Source: Ecdyonurus torrentis
Taxonomy: Eukaryota > Arthropoda > Insecta > Ephemeroptera > Heptageniidae
Length of the DNA: 64,000 bases
NCBI GenBank assembly: GCA_949318235.1
Contig: OX439136.1
Span: 723,906 to 787,905 of the forward strand
Direction of reading: 5' to 3'
The notes beneath the pieces were generated by a model, which did not search any database, was not told the origin of the DNA, and saw nothing but the letters and a program-made list of their open reading frames with translations. The position numbers and the translations under genes are program-made. Numbering within the stretch: position 1 is the first letter of the stretch; the number at the start of each line of letters is the position of its first letter. Positions 12,811-24,770 of the stretch are shown in pieces.

Positions 12811-13149
12811 TTAAGGCGGGAAATCTGCTACTGCGGGATTTGACTGAAAAGTTGTAAAGACAGAAAAATCTGAAATTTTGTACAGTGATACATAAGGATT
12901 ATGTATCTTCAAAAATGTAAAAATTTTGGGGGGTCACCATGCTAGATTTTTAATTATGATTTTTTGAAGTTTTAGTCCCATAGTAGCCCATGTTAATTTC
13001 AATAAGTAATATCTCTCTTATCTGATGGTCATGGGTTCTGAAATTTTTATCATAGGTAGCTGTTACTGTTAACTTTCAAATGTCATCATAAAATTGGGAA
13101 GTTTTCTTTTGAAATTCTGAGATACAAGCCATCTATATACAATCCTTAA
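12811..13149 (+). mobile_element. 339-bp element with TTAAGG...CCTTAA ends
   Basis: It starts TTAAGGCGGGAAATC and ends ATACAATCCTTAA. A second copy at 55194-55532 has the same length, and its flanks are unrelated, so the borders are exact. TTAA at both ends suggests a TTAA target duplication of piggyBac type. There is no coding capacity. Confidence 0.85.
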
Positions 13150-13152
13150 ATT

Positions 13153-13636
13153 AGATCGACCAATAGGAACTGATCTATTTTTTGTAAAACATTTTTGTAA
13201 AACATTTTGGACATGTCTAGCACAAGCATGTTTTTAGACAAATCATTTTTACCTCCACTGGCTCAGGTAGCCAAAACAAGCAAGAATAAGTAAGAAAAGA
13301 GAGCAGATCACAAGAAGGAGAGAAAGAGAGAGTTAAAGAATGGTTACTTTTATGTTTATATAATTTTTTTTTAAAATTAAGCATTATGAACTATTCGAGT
13401 TGGCGGCAAGCGATTAATATTTGTAAGCATATCTGTGTGTGCGTGTGTGTGATTGTGTTAAATAGACAGAAAGAGAAAGCATTGAGATGTGCTGCTTGTT
13501 GCTGGAGCAAAAAGTGGCGCTTGCATGGTGGTACGGAGTCCACTGTTACCTTCATGTAACCTTGTTGCATCTCTCTCCCTCTCTCTCCCTCTCTTTCTCT
13601 CCCACTCTCTCTCTCTTTCTCTGTCTCTCTCTCTCT

Positions 13637-13714
<78 letters not shown>

Positions 13715-13886
13715 CTATCCCTCTTGTGTGATCTGCTCTGTTTATTTCTCCTGTTTGATTATTTTGTCTACCTGATTCAGGGGAGGTAAGAAGGAGGTGT
13801 CTAAAAACATGTAAATATTTTCGACATTACAAACACAAAAATTGATACTTCCAGTTATCATTGGTCGATCTTGTCACCATTTCCAT
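13153..13886. mobile_element. Foldback element around a CT microsatellite
   Basis: The left side begins AGATCGACCAATAGG and the right side ends CATTGGTCGATCT. Further matches inside (TCTAGCACAAGCATGTTTTTA against TAAAAACATGT, and GAGAGCAGATCAC against GTGATCTGCTCTG) show an inverted repeat. The centre holds a CT tract at about 13570-13715, with GA-rich sequence on the left arm. Confidence 0.6.
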
Positions 13887-14536
13887 ACCTTCCTCTGTTT
13901 ATTTAAAACTTCAATGTTGAGGATTCTCAGCAAAACGCTGAATAGAATATAGTTACAAAAAATAATACAAAAAAAAAGGCAGGTTGAATTTGAAAGCAGA
14001 GTTTCTAGACGAGAAAACGATGCTTAGGTCGCTGACTTAACTCTGGGGCTTTGCTGCACCAGCAAAGATAAAGCTAACATAAACATGCATCCCCCACGAC
14101 TCCCCATTTTGAAACTGAATTTTTATTCTTTACCCCAAACCAGGTCTTTAGAAGTGAAGCCGGCCCTGAACCCTCCACACAACTTATTACTTCTAGACGT
14201 ATAGAGATTCTGCGTTAGAAAATATTAACAGGTCTATATCTCCTAGAAGACACTTATGCCAAAAAATTGTATTTTCACGATATAACTTTTATTGTTGTTT
14301 CAAGTATTAAAGTCGCAAATAGCTACGTTTATTTTCAAATTAGTGTTTTAGGCGCTAAACGTTTATAGACATATGCAGCTCAATACTTGCATATTTTCTT
14401 GCTTTTATTAAACAGATAATAAGCCATAAGAAACTTAAATAAAATTTTAAAAAGTTAGTAAGTAACACGGGCAAATATGAGGCACAAATACCAAATTTAA
14501 TGATTTTTCGTTTGTAAGACATCGATTTGGCAGTAT
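13887..14536. other. Spacer, nothing identified
   Basis: Mixed sequence with a GC-richer patch at about 14035-14180. I found no intact frame or repeat border. Confidence 0.5.
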
Positions 14537-14603
14537 TTCGTCACCTCAGAATAAGAATGTCGTATCTGCCAAAAAAATTTGATGCAATTCTGAGCCTTAT
14601 GTT
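14537..14603 (+). mobile_element. Fragment of the GTCACCTCAGAAT-ended element
   Basis: CGTCACCTCAGAATAAGAAT and a following block also occur at 25356-25488, where both inverted ends are present. This copy retains about one end. Confidence 0.6.
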
Positions 14604-14610
14604 TAGTTAG

Positions 14611-15090
14611 CCTTTAGTTAGAACCAAACCAGAAGCAAATAAAAATATTAACAAAAATGTAGTATATTCAATACCATGCATGTGTGAAAAACAATATATT
14701 GGAGAAACAAGCCGCCCACTTGATATAAGAGTGAAAGAACACAGACAAAAGATAGAAAAAGAAGACACTGGTTATTCAAAATTAGTAGACCATGCATTAG
14801 AAAACAAACATCAGATTAAGTGGGATGAGGCTAAGGTAATTGGCAGGGAGAGTCATTATAAAAAGAGGAAAATATTAGAAGCAATAGAGATGGTGTGAAG
14901 GCAGAATGACACGATAAGTCAACCAAGTTATGATTTACCCCCCATTTGGACATCACTCTTACCCCCATATAAGAAAGCTATACAACCTGACCGTATAGAT
15001 AAGGAGAAGAATCACATGCAAAATAACAACAAACTTCCCCTCCCTCTGCGACGGTCGCCTCGCATAGAGAAACGAACCAACATTTCATAG
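14611..15090 (+). pseudogene. Penelope-like retroelement GIY-YIG endonuclease remnant
   Basis: The frame is open from 14611 to a TGA at 14896 and then, in the same frame, to a TAG at 15088. The first part has the GIY-YIG layout seen at the C-terminus of Penelope-like elements: a VVYSIPC lead, a short cysteine segment, QYIGETSRPL, then RVKEHR, and downstream the KKRKILEAIEM region. The part after the stop (PSYDLPPIW) still fits the usual tail of these proteins, so the TGA is probably a single nonsense change in an otherwise readable copy. The reverse transcriptase part is not visible upstream. In intact elements this nuclease nicks DNA for target-primed insertion. Confidence 0.75.
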
Positions 15091-15367
15091 TTCAGTGACA
15101 TAGGAGTAAGGAAAACCGACACACATATATTTTTATATATGCAGTTTTCCGAAAACGTTATTGTTTGTGTAGTGTAATTTTAACATAGCTATGTAAATTT
15201 TAAAGACTATAGTGAATTGAGTTTTTAATATGTACATTGTATTGTGACGTAATTTTAATTTGTTAAAATTCAAGAAAAACTTCAGCGAGTGAAAAGTCCA
15301 GGGTCTTAAAAAGGTAAGACCAACATTTCTTCAATCATCATGTTACCTCGCTCGAAATTCAATTGTT

Positions 15368-15372
<5 letters not shown>

Positions 15373-15461
<89 letters not shown>

Positions 15462-15463
15462 CC

Positions 15464-15497
<34 letters not shown>

Positions 15498-15515
15498 CCT
15501 ATATATATATTTATA

Positions 15516-15575
<60 letters not shown>
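15373..15575. repeat. (AT)n microsatellite before assembly gap
   Basis: Nearly pure AT with a few ATTTAT and ACCT interruptions, running directly into unknown bases. Confidence 0.95.
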
Positions 15576-15775
15576 NNNNNNNNNNNNNNNNNNNNNNNNN
15601 NNNNNNNNNNNNNNNNNNNNNNNNNNNNNNNNNNNNNNNNNNNNNNNNNNNNNNNNNNNNNNNNNNNNNNNNNNNNNNNNNNNNNNNNNNNNNNNNNNNN
15701 NNNNNNNNNNNNNNNNNNNNNNNNNNNNNNNNNNNNNNNNNNNNNNNNNNNNNNNNNNNNNNNNNNNNNNNNNNN
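15576..15775. other. Assembly gap, 200 N
   Basis: Exactly 200 unknown bases, a typical placeholder length; the true size is not known. Frames drawn across it are meaningless. Confidence 0.98.
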
Positions 15776-15927
15776 ACATCTCTACACGTTATTTCCTAGG
15801 TGCATATAAAAATCTTAATAAACGGGAAATCGTAAATGTAAGAAAAGAAATATAATTTATGTCGTTATCGTATTGATATATTTGAGATTAAAGAGTTTTT
15901 ATGAAGGTTGAAAGGTTATTTTTATTG

Positions 15928-15929
<2 letters not shown>

Positions 15930-15997
<68 letters not shown>
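15930..15997. repeat. (TA)n, left part
   Basis: A pure TA tract ending exactly at the left end of the foldback at 15998-16767. Confidence 0.9.
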
Positions 15998-16993
<996 letters not shown>

Positions 16994-17166
16994 AATAGTT
17001 GATTGTCTGAGTAAACAAATACTACTTATCAAACTACTGATTTAAAATATATTGCAAACCAACCGCTTAGCAAATAAATTTAATAAAACCAGAGTTTAGT
17101 TATTTAAAAATCTTCAGTAAATATTTGTGTCTAGGTAGGCTGTTGTTTAGATACAATTTGACTTAC

Positions 17167-17279
17167 ACTTTTGGCCTCACTGACATTTGATGGATTCCAA
17201 GATTTTAAGTCAAATTTTCCAAGGAACAAAACGAACCTTCCAGTGGTATTGTAGGTGGTTTTAAAGCAGTGAGCAGCTA
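17167..17279 (-). CDS. Secreted serine protease, exon 3 (catalytic His)
   Basis: The frame reads AAHCFKTTYNTTGRFVLFLG, then KFDLKSWNPSNVSEAKS, followed by a GTAAGT donor at 17166. AAHC is the active-site histidine motif of the trypsin (S1) family, and LGKFDL matches the usual LGEHDL strand that follows. The acceptor is odd. A normal AG acceptor (exon from 17276) is out of phase with exon 2 joined at its only GT. An AC acceptor (exon from 17279) paired with an ATAAGT donor restores an in-frame VLS-I-AAHC. Exons for the catalytic Asp and Ser should lie below 17.1 kb but were not found. Confidence 0.75.
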
Positions 17280-17305
17280 GTAAAGAAATGAACTAAAGTT
17301 AAAAA

Positions 17306-19244
17306 TTAGGTAGGTAGGTAGGTAGGTAGGTAGGTAGGTAGGTAGGTAGGTAGGTAGGTAGGTAGGTAGGTAGGTAGGTAGGTAGGTAGGTAGGTAGGTA
17401 GGTAGGTAGGTAGGTAGGTAGGTAGGTAGGTAGGTAGGTAGGTAGGTAGGTAGGTAGGTAGGTAGGTAGGTAGGTAGGTAGGTAGGTAGGTAGGTAGGTA
17501 GGTAGGTAGGTAGGTAGGTAGGTAGGTAGGTAGGTAGGTAGGTAGGTAGGTAGGTAGGTAGGTAGGTAGGTAGGTAGGTAGGTAGGTAGGTAGGTAGGTA
17601 GGTAGGTAGGTAGGTAGGTAGGTAGGTAGGTAGGTAGGTAGGTAGGTAGGTAGGTAGGTAGGTAGGTAGGTAGGTAGGTAGGTAGGTAGGTAGGTAGGTA
17701 GGTAGGTAGGTAGGTAGGTAGGTAGGTAGGTAGGTAGGTAGGTAGGTAGGTAGGTAGGTAGGTAGGTAGGTAGGTAGGTAGGTAGGTAGGTAGGTAGGTA
17801 GGTAGGTAGGTAGGTAGGTAGGTAGGTAGGTAGGTAGGTAGGTAGGTAGGTAGGTAGGTAGGTAGGTAGGTAGGTAGGTAGGTAGGTAGGTAGGTAGGTA
17901 GGTAGGTAGGTAGGTAGGTAGGTAGGTAGGTAGGTAGGTAGGTAGGTAGGTAGGTAGGTAGGTAGGTAGGTAGGTAGGTAGGTAGGTAGGTAGGTAGGTA
18001 GGTAGGTAGGTAGGTAGGTAGGTAGGTAGGTAGGTAGGTAGGTAGGTAGGTAGGTAGGTAGGTAGGTAGGTAGGTAGGTAGGTAGGTAGGTAGGTAGGTA
18101 GGTAGGTAGGTAGGTAGGTAGGTAGGTAGGTAGGTAGGTAGGTAGGTAGGTAGGTAGGTAGGTAGGTAGGTAGGTAGGTAGGTAGGTAGGTAGGTAGGTA
18201 GGTAGGTAGGTAGGTAGGTAGGTAGGTAGGTAGGTAGGTAGGTAGGTAGGTAGGTAGGTAGGTAGGTAGGTAGGTAGGTAGGTAGGTAGGTAGGTAGGTA
18301 GGTAGGTAGGTAGGTAGGTAGGTAGGTAGGTAGGTAGGTAGGTAGGTAGGTAGGTAGGTAGGTAGGTAGGTAGGTAGGTAGGTAGGTAGGTAGGTAGGTA
18401 GGTAGGTAGGTAGGTAGGTAGGTAGGTAGGTAGGTAGGTAGGTAGGTAGGTAGGTAGGTAGGTAGGTAGGTAGGTAGGTAGGTAGGTAGGTAGGTAGGTA
18501 GGTAGGTAGGTAGGTAGGTAGGTAGGTAGGTAGGTAGGTAGGTAGGTAGGTAGGTAGGTAGGTAGGTAGGTAGGTAGGTAGGTAGGTAGGTAGGTAGGTA
18601 GGTAGGTAGGTAGGTAGGTAGGTAGGTAGGTAGGTAGGTAGGTAGGTAGGTAGGTAGGTAGGTAGGTAGGTAGGTAGGTAGGTAGGTAGGTAGGTAGGTA
18701 GGTAGGTAGGTAGGTAGGTAGGTAGGTAGGTAGGTAGGTAGGTAGGTAGGTAGGTAGGTAGGTAGGTAGGTAGGTAGGTAGGTAGGTAGGTAGGTAGGTA
18801 GGTAGGTAGGTAGGTAGGTAGGTAGGTAGGTAGGTAGGTAGGTAGGTAGGTAGGTAGGTAGGTAGGTAGGTAGGTAGGTAGGTAGGTAGGTAGGTAGGTA
18901 GGTAGGTAGGTAGGTAGGTAGGTAGGTAGGTAGGTAGGTAGGTAGGTAGGTAGGTAGGTAGGTAGGTAGGTAGGTAGGTAGGTAGGTAGGTAGGTAGGTA
19001 GGTAGGTAGGTAGGTAGGTAGGTAGGTAGGTAGGTAGGTAGGTAGGTAGGTAGGTAGGTAGGTAGGTAGGTAGGTAGGTAGGTAGGTAGGTAGGTAGGTA
19101 GGTAGGTAGGTAGGTAGGTAGGTAGGTAGGTAGGTAGGTAGGTAGGTAGGTAGGTAGGTAGGTAGGTAGGTAGGTAGGTAGGTAGGTAGGTAGGTAGGTA
19201 GGTAGGTAGGTAGGTAGGTAGGTAGGTAGGTAGGTAGGTAGGTA
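17306..19244. repeat. 1.94-kb pure GGTA/TACC tetranucleotide repeat
   Basis: About 485 copies of the tetramer with no interruption that I could see, filling almost the whole intron between exons 2 and 3 of the protease. The two apparent proteins of nearly 700 residues (PTYLPTYL) are artefacts of reading it; their first 30-45 residues are real exon 2 or its shifted frame. Confidence 0.97.
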
Positions 19245-19251
19245 TACTTAT

Positions 19252-19449
19252 TAGATAAAACATGGCGAGATGTGATAAGCACACCTCCACATAAAAACGA
19301 CAGACCAAAATCTTCGTTCTCATAGATAGCAACCACCGACGGCCAATTTTCATTCCCTAATGTTTTAGCACCATACAAGCGCTCAGCGTGAGGTGGTATA
19401 TTTTCAGGTGTAGAGTGTTCGTGTGTATAACTTTTACTGGGTCCTTTAA
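19252..19449 (-). CDS. Secreted serine protease, exon 2 (protease N-terminus)
   Basis: Acceptor TCTATTTGTAG at 19450-19460, then two bases completing the codon split with exon 1. The peptide runs KGPSKSYTHEHSTPENIPPH, AERLYGAKTLGNENWPSVVA, IYENEDFGLSFLCGGVLITS, RHVLS. This is the start of an S1 protease: R-LYGA stands where R-IVGG normally gives the activation cleavage and new N-terminus; NWPSVV matches the WPW-V strand; FLCGGVLI matches FCGGSLI; HVLS leads to the His motif in exon 3. The LYGA variant, if real, changes the residues that normally enter the activation pocket, so the enzyme may be atypical or an inactive homologue. The exon ends at 19252 (ATAAGT donor) or 19248 (GTATAC donor). 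Confidence 0.85.
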
Positions 19450-19900
19450 CTACAAATAGATTATTTATAGACTTTTTATTATAGAAATAGATTTCTTACA
19501 TTTAAGCATTCAATAGCAATATTTATTCTAATTGTAATAAATAAATTTACATTTCCAAGAAAAGTGTTTTTCATAGTGAATAGTAAAAGAATATCGGTAA
19601 TTTTTAACAAATATTTCAAGTGTCATAAACAAAACATAAAAAATTACATGATAAGGTAACATTGTAATGCGCGATACATAAAATATGTTAAAGCTATCAG
19701 AACAAATTTTTTATTGAAAAAAGAAAAAAAGGTAAATTTACATAACATGCTTTTCATTGTACTAAAACACAATTGTTTTTATTATTATTTATTTATGAAT
19801 AAAAACTTTATTACACACAAAGAAACTAATTTATTAAATATGCAAAAAATAATTTAATTGTGATGTTATTTCAACTTTATTATAAAAAATGTGTAAAAAC
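19450..19900 (-). other. Protease intron 1
   Basis: AT-rich intron of 451 bp, phase 1, donor GTTTTT and acceptor TTTGTAG. No element recognised inside. Confidence 0.7.
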
Positions 19901-19970
19901 CTGAATAATCTTCTTGAGCATTGCTCACTGCAATTAGGCAGTAGCAGAAAAGTAGCAGCTTTGTTGTCAT
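19901..19970 (-). CDS. Secreted serine protease, exon 1 (signal peptide)
   Basis: From an ATG at 19970 the exon encodes MTTKLLLFCYCLIAVSNAQE, DYS and the first base of a split codon, ending at G|GTTTTT. A short basic start, a hydrophobic core and a small-residue site (VSNA-Q) make a good signal peptide, so the protein enters the secretory pathway. The single leftover base joins the TT of exon 2 to give Val in frame, which ties the two exons together. Directly before the ATG is TTTATAAGTTCCAG. Its AG could be an acceptor (cis- or spliced-leader trans-splicing), so the transcript start cannot be placed. Confidence 0.8.
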
Positions 19971-20148
19971 CTGGAACTTATAAACAATAACAATAACATT
20001 GATTTATTGAGCAAGATATTACAGACATAACAGTCAAAGATCACAGATAGTCATTAAAAAAATTTGACTCCACTGATGCAACAAACATTTTTCTTAACGA
20101 TAATAAATTGCAAGCATAAAACTAATAGAATTACTATAATAGAACGTT

Positions 20149-20683
20149 GTGAGAAAACTACTGCACTGAGGTCACAAATATTTGAATGTAGAATACTAGA
20201 CATACTTTTACGTGTTTTAAGACACTAAAATGTACTAATTTAACATTGTAGAAGCCTCTTGTTAGTGTGTTTGTGAGAAAACTACTGCACTGAGGTCACA
20301 AATATTTAAATGTAGAATACTAGACATACTTTTACGTGTTTTAAGACAGTAAAATGTACTAATTTAACAATGTTGAAGCCTCTTGTTAATGTGTTTGTGA
20401 GAAAACTACTGCACTGAGGTCGCAAATATTTAAATGTTGAATACTAGACATACTTTTACGTGTTTTAAGACAATTTAAATGTACTAATTTAACATTGTAG
20501 AAGCCTCTTGTTGGTGTGTTTGTGAGAAAATTACTGCACTGAGGTCACAAATATTGAAATGTAGAAAGCTAGACATACTTTTACGTGTTTTAAGACAGTA
20601 AAAAGTACTAATTTAACATTGTAGAAGCCTCTTGTTAGTGTGTTTGTGAGAAAACTACTGCACTGAGGTCACAAATATTTAAA
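20149..20683. repeat. 124-bp tandem repeat, 4.3 copies
   Basis: GTGAGAAAACTACTGCACTG recurs at 20149, 20273, 20397, 20522 and 20646. The fifth copy is cut short where the neighbouring F3 element begins. Confidence 0.95.
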
Positions 20684-20885
20684 TGCCGCTACCGGTCACT
20701 GACATCACAGCTCGCCCGGTTTGCGCGCGCGTGGACCAGGTGAGATGTGACGTCAGTGACCGATAGTGGCATTTTGTGAATGGAAAATAAATTAGAAATC
20801 TATGACTCCGGCCAAATCAACGTTGATTTTTAGGTTTGTTAGGATATTACGCAACTTTTTTGTTCAAGTTGTTCTACGCCTTTAA
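20684..20885 (+). mobile_element. TTAAAGGCGTAGAAC foldback (F3), left end missing
   Basis: It matches the centre and right arm of the complete copy at 46028-46343 (ATGCCGCTACCGGTCACTGAC ... TTCTACGCCTTTAA). The left arm is absent and the 124-bp array abuts. Central TGACGTCA at 20748. Confidence 0.85.
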
Positions 20886-21285
20886 TATTATTTGCATATA
20901 TTGGAATTAAGCAGTAATGTCTGCAACTTAATTTACATTATACTTTACTACTATTAGAAATGTGTGGACAATGACATCCTGTCAAAAATTTTAAAGTATC
21001 TTTATTATCACCCCCCCCCCCCCCTCCCAAAAAAAAATAAGACAGATTTTAATTCAAAAGCTAGTATATTTTGACGATTTGTTTACGGTCTAAAATCCAT
21101 CTCGGCGTTTTTGAGCTGATAACTTGAGAAAGCTGAAAAGCCAGTTTGTTTGTTTGTGGGAAATCGAATACTCGAAAGTGTTCGACCAAGTTCAATTTTA
21201 TCTCGGTTTAAATTTAAAGCTCTACTTTTGCTTCTTTTTTGTATCATTTTACTTACAATTTTTGTATTATTATAAAAAAAATATA

Positions 21286-21491
21286 TATCGATGCCTTCGC
21301 GTCAAAAACAAGCATCTACACTTTCCAGATTTCCGACAAAACGACTATCTACACTTTTCGCCACCGAGCATCTGCAATGTTAAGCTTATGGCCGCTATTC
21401 GGGTTACAGTGCTGCTCGGAAAGTGTAGATAGTCATTATTTTGAATGTCTGGAAAAGTAGATGCTCACTTTTGATGCGGAAGCATCGATAT
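21286..21491. mobile_element. ATCGATGC-ended foldback (F7)
   Basis: Ends ATCGATGCCTTCGCGTCAAA and its complement. Two more copies lie at 37521-37723 and 57472-57647. The centre contains AATGTTAAGCTTATGGCCGC. Non-autonomous. Confidence 0.8.
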
Positions 21492-21753
21492 TAATTTAAT
21501 TTTTTTATTTTTCTCTGTTTAATTTTTATTTAAAACCTTTCCATAGTCCCAAAAAATCGTAATTATACTGCGTGATATGCAACTCTTCCCGTACATTATA
21601 CTTCATAGTTACGGCTTTACTATAAAAAGTAGTGAAGCAAGGTTGCATATCTCGCAGGATGAGTAAAAGTTTGAAGGGCTATCATGGGGCTAATGAAGGA
21701 TTTTAAGTGAACATATGTGTGTCAATGAATTCTTCATCTTATTATCTTACATT

Positions 21754-23217
21754 GTAAAAGCCATGTTGTATCCCCTGAACTTTCCCTCTAAGGTCTAGGT
21801 CAATACTATTAGGATGCAAGGTAAGTAAGAAAGATGTAAAAGCCATGTTGTATCCCCTGAACTTTCCCTCTAAGGTCTAGGTCAATACTATAAAGATGCA
21901 AGGTAAGTTAGAAAGATGTAAAAGCCATGTTGTATCCCCTGAACTTTCCCTCTAAGGTCTAGGTCAATACTATAAAGATGCAAGGTAAGTAAGAAAGATG
22001 TAAAAGCCATGTTGTATCCCCTGAACTTTCCCTCTAAGGTCTAGGTCAATACTATAAAGATGCAAAGTTACAAAGATGTAAAAGCCATGTTGTATCCCCT
22101 GAACTTTCCCTCTAAGGTCTAGGTCAATACTATAAAGATGCAAGGTAACTAAGAAAGATGTAAAAGCCATGTTGTATCCCCTGAACTTTCCCTCTAAGGT
22201 CTAGGTCAATACTATAAAGATGCAAGGTAAGTTAGAAAGATGTAAAAGCCATGTTGTATCCCCTGAACTTTCCCTCTAAGGTCTAGGTCAATACTATAAA
22301 GGTGCAAGGTAAGTAACAAAGATGTAAAAGCCATGTCGTATCCCCTGGACTTTCCCTCTAAGGTCTAGGTCAATACTATAAAGATGCAAGTTAAGTTAGA
22401 CAGATGTAAAAGCCATGTTGTATCCCCTGAACTTTCCTTCTAAGGTCTAGGTCAATACTTAAGATGCAAGGTAAGTTAGAAAGATGTAAAAGCCATTTTG
22501 TATCCCCTGGACTTTCCCTCTAAGGTCTAGGTCAACACTATAAAGATGCAAGGTAAGTAAGAAAGATGTAAAAGCCATGTTGTATCCCCTGAACTTTCCC
22601 TCTAAGGTCTAGGTCAATACTATAAAGATGCAAAGTTACAAAGATGTAAAAGCCATGTTGTATCCCCTGAACTTTCCCTCTAAGGTCTAGGTCAATACTA
22701 TAAAGATGCAAGGTAACTAAGAAAGATGTAAAAGCCATGTTGTATCCCCTGAACTTTCCCTCTAAGGTCTAGGTCAATACTATAAAGATGCAAGGTAAGT
22801 TAGAAAGATGTAAAAGCCATGTTGTATCCCCTGAACTTTCCCTCTAAGGTCTAGGTCAATACTATAAAGGTGCAAGGTAAGTAACAAAGATGTAAAAGCC
22901 ATGTCGTATCCCCTGGACTTTCCCTCTAAGGTCTAGGTCAATACTATAAAGATGCAAGTTAAGTTAGACAGATGTAAAAGCCATGTTGTATCCCCTGAAC
23001 TTTCCTTCTAAGGTCTAGGTCAATACTTAAGATGCAAGGTAAGTTAGAAAGATGTAAAAGCCATTTTGTATCCCCTGGACTTTCCCTCTAAGGTCTAGGT
23101 CAACACTATAAAGATGCAAGGTAAGTTAGAAAGATGTAAAAGCCATTTTGTATCCCCTGGACTTTCCCTCTAAGGTCTAGGTCAACACTATAAAGATGCA
23201 AGGTAAGTTAGAAAGAT
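21754..23217. repeat. 82-bp satellite, about 18 copies
   Basis: AAGCCATGTTGTATCCCCTG recurs every 82 bp, with some units shortened to about 68 bp (AAGATGCAAAGTTACAAAG). A run of seven units, including the short one, occurs twice at an offset of 568 bp (for example 21970-22170 against 22538-22738). The downstream end meets an F1 element. Confidence 0.95.
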
Positions 23218-23218
23218 G

Positions 23219-23492
23219 TACCAGAAACAATTTTTACCAGAATGTTAATGTAGCCCAACGAGAGAACGTGAAAAAACTGTTAAGTATGCTATTTGCGTGA
23301 AAATTCATGTTTATGACGTCAGAAACATGCAAAAATTAGCATGAAAAGTTGAGCGGGTTGCATAAATCGAATTTTTTAATCTCTGTTTTGGAGCTACAGT
23401 TGGGTTTTGAGGCAAACTAAAGTTATTTATGTAAATCCCATAAAGTGTTTTGTGATATAAAATCTTATATTTTTCTCTGGTCTATTCTTTTA
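23219..23492 (-). mobile_element. F1 element, 3' part lost at satellite junction
   Basis: It keeps TTTTTACCAGAATGTTAATG, TGACGTCA (23314), GAGCGGGTTGCATAAATCGA and the end TGGTCTATTCTTTTAA. The other end is replaced by the 82-bp array. Confidence 0.85.
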
Positions 23493-24257
23493 ACAATTTA
23501 GTTGTATAACATGACACTTACAAAACTTACTAAAAATCACAAACAAAAATAAATCACAGGTCGTAAAGAATTATCAGTGCTTGTTCTGTAAAGTAAAGTG
23601 AATCTCAACAACAGTGATTGGGTGACCAACAAAATACGACACATTCATTGGTAGATCTTGTTTTTTGAGGCAACAAAATTGAGTCACATGAAGAGCATAG
23701 AACTTTTTTTTTGTGAAGTTTCTTTCATTCTTATCAATTTCAAAGTTCTAAACGAAGAAATAACAATGATCGACCATATTTATAAACGTAGTAAACAGGT
23801 AATGACGTCATAATCAGCTGTTATAACAAAGAAACATTTTCGATGCCGGCTTAATTTTTGTGTGTAGTTTACAGAACGAGCTATAATGTTATTAACAAAG
23901 GCGAACGTTTTGAGCACTGACTCCACGTTGTGTTTAGTATATAGAACAAAGTAGAGCAATATTTTTTAAGCCATATTATACGGAAATATACATAGCAAGT
24001 ACTTTTTATTATAAAACTACGTGAAAAGTACATGCCCTCAGATTTCTGCATGTGCTTTTCATGTAGTTTACAAAAATGTAACTGAAATTTATTTGACATG
24101 TACATGAACAGCGCTTTTAAGAAAGTGCTTGCAAAGTGTTTTTTTTATTTTTACTTGCATGCACTTCACAAGTACATGGAGTGCCAACCAATCAGAAGCG
24201 AGTAAAAAATAAAGAGAAAGATAAATATATGTTTTATCTCTATCTTCTATATCATGC
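23493..24257. other. Spacer with one CRE palindrome
   Basis: AT-rich. It holds TGACGTCA at 23803 outside any element I can define, and several AAGTACTTGCAAAGT-like words that recur past the tRNA-like block at 24361-24420. No gene seen. Confidence 0.5.
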
Positions 24258-24331
24258 GTCTATGGCTCAGTAATAGAGTCTAGGTCTCATGATCGGATGG
24301 TCAGAGGTTCGATCCCGAGTGCCGGCTAGGT
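24258..24331 (+). mobile_element. tRNA-derived SINE head (tRNA-Met-like)
   Basis: The A-box region is TGGCTCAGTAATAGAGTC and the B-box is GGTTCGATCCC. GTCTCATGATC resembles the anticodon loop of elongator tRNA-Met, but the anticodon stem has mismatches, so it is unlikely to be a working tRNA. The sequence runs on into GGTTGGCAAATGAGGGAAAT, a SINE body. Confidence 0.6.
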
Positions 24332-24770
24332 TGGCAAATGAGGGAAATAAACTTTTTATATATAATAAAAAATCATAAGTGAATGAAAAGTGCTTGCAAA
24401 GCAGAAAGTACTTGCAAAGTACATGACCCAGAGTGACACTCTTACATGGGTCAAGTACTTGTAGCAAGAGCCAGAAAAGTACTTGTAGGAAATCAAGAAA
24501 TGTACTGGAAAAGTACTTTCCGTGTAAAGTGTGGTTTACTGGGTAATGTTTTAAGTTTACCAATATCAACAGTCAAAAGAAAATTTAAATTTAGCATAAA
24601 AAAATATTAAAAACATTTTCCCAAAAACAAAAACTTGACAAAAACTACGTTTGTTCTATGTTGAGCAATGTCGTGCACTGGATCGCATTAAGTATGACGT
24701 CATGCACGAACACTCTACAGAAAAGTTGAGCTTTCAGTTTTGGTGTTTAAAAATATAAAAATTTTGTTTT
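24332..24770. other. SINE body and repeat-rich spacer
   Basis: It contains repeated AAAGTACTTG words (24405-24500) and TGACGTCA at 24695. No gene seen. Confidence 0.45.

Noticed and set aside
17299..19378. Two apparent proteins of nearly 700 residues made of LPTY repeats
   Set aside because: They are the TACC repeat read in two frames; only the first few dozen residues come from a real protease exon.
24258..24331. Functional tRNA-Met gene
   Set aside because: The anticodon stem has mismatches and the sequence continues into a SINE body; better explained as a SINE head.
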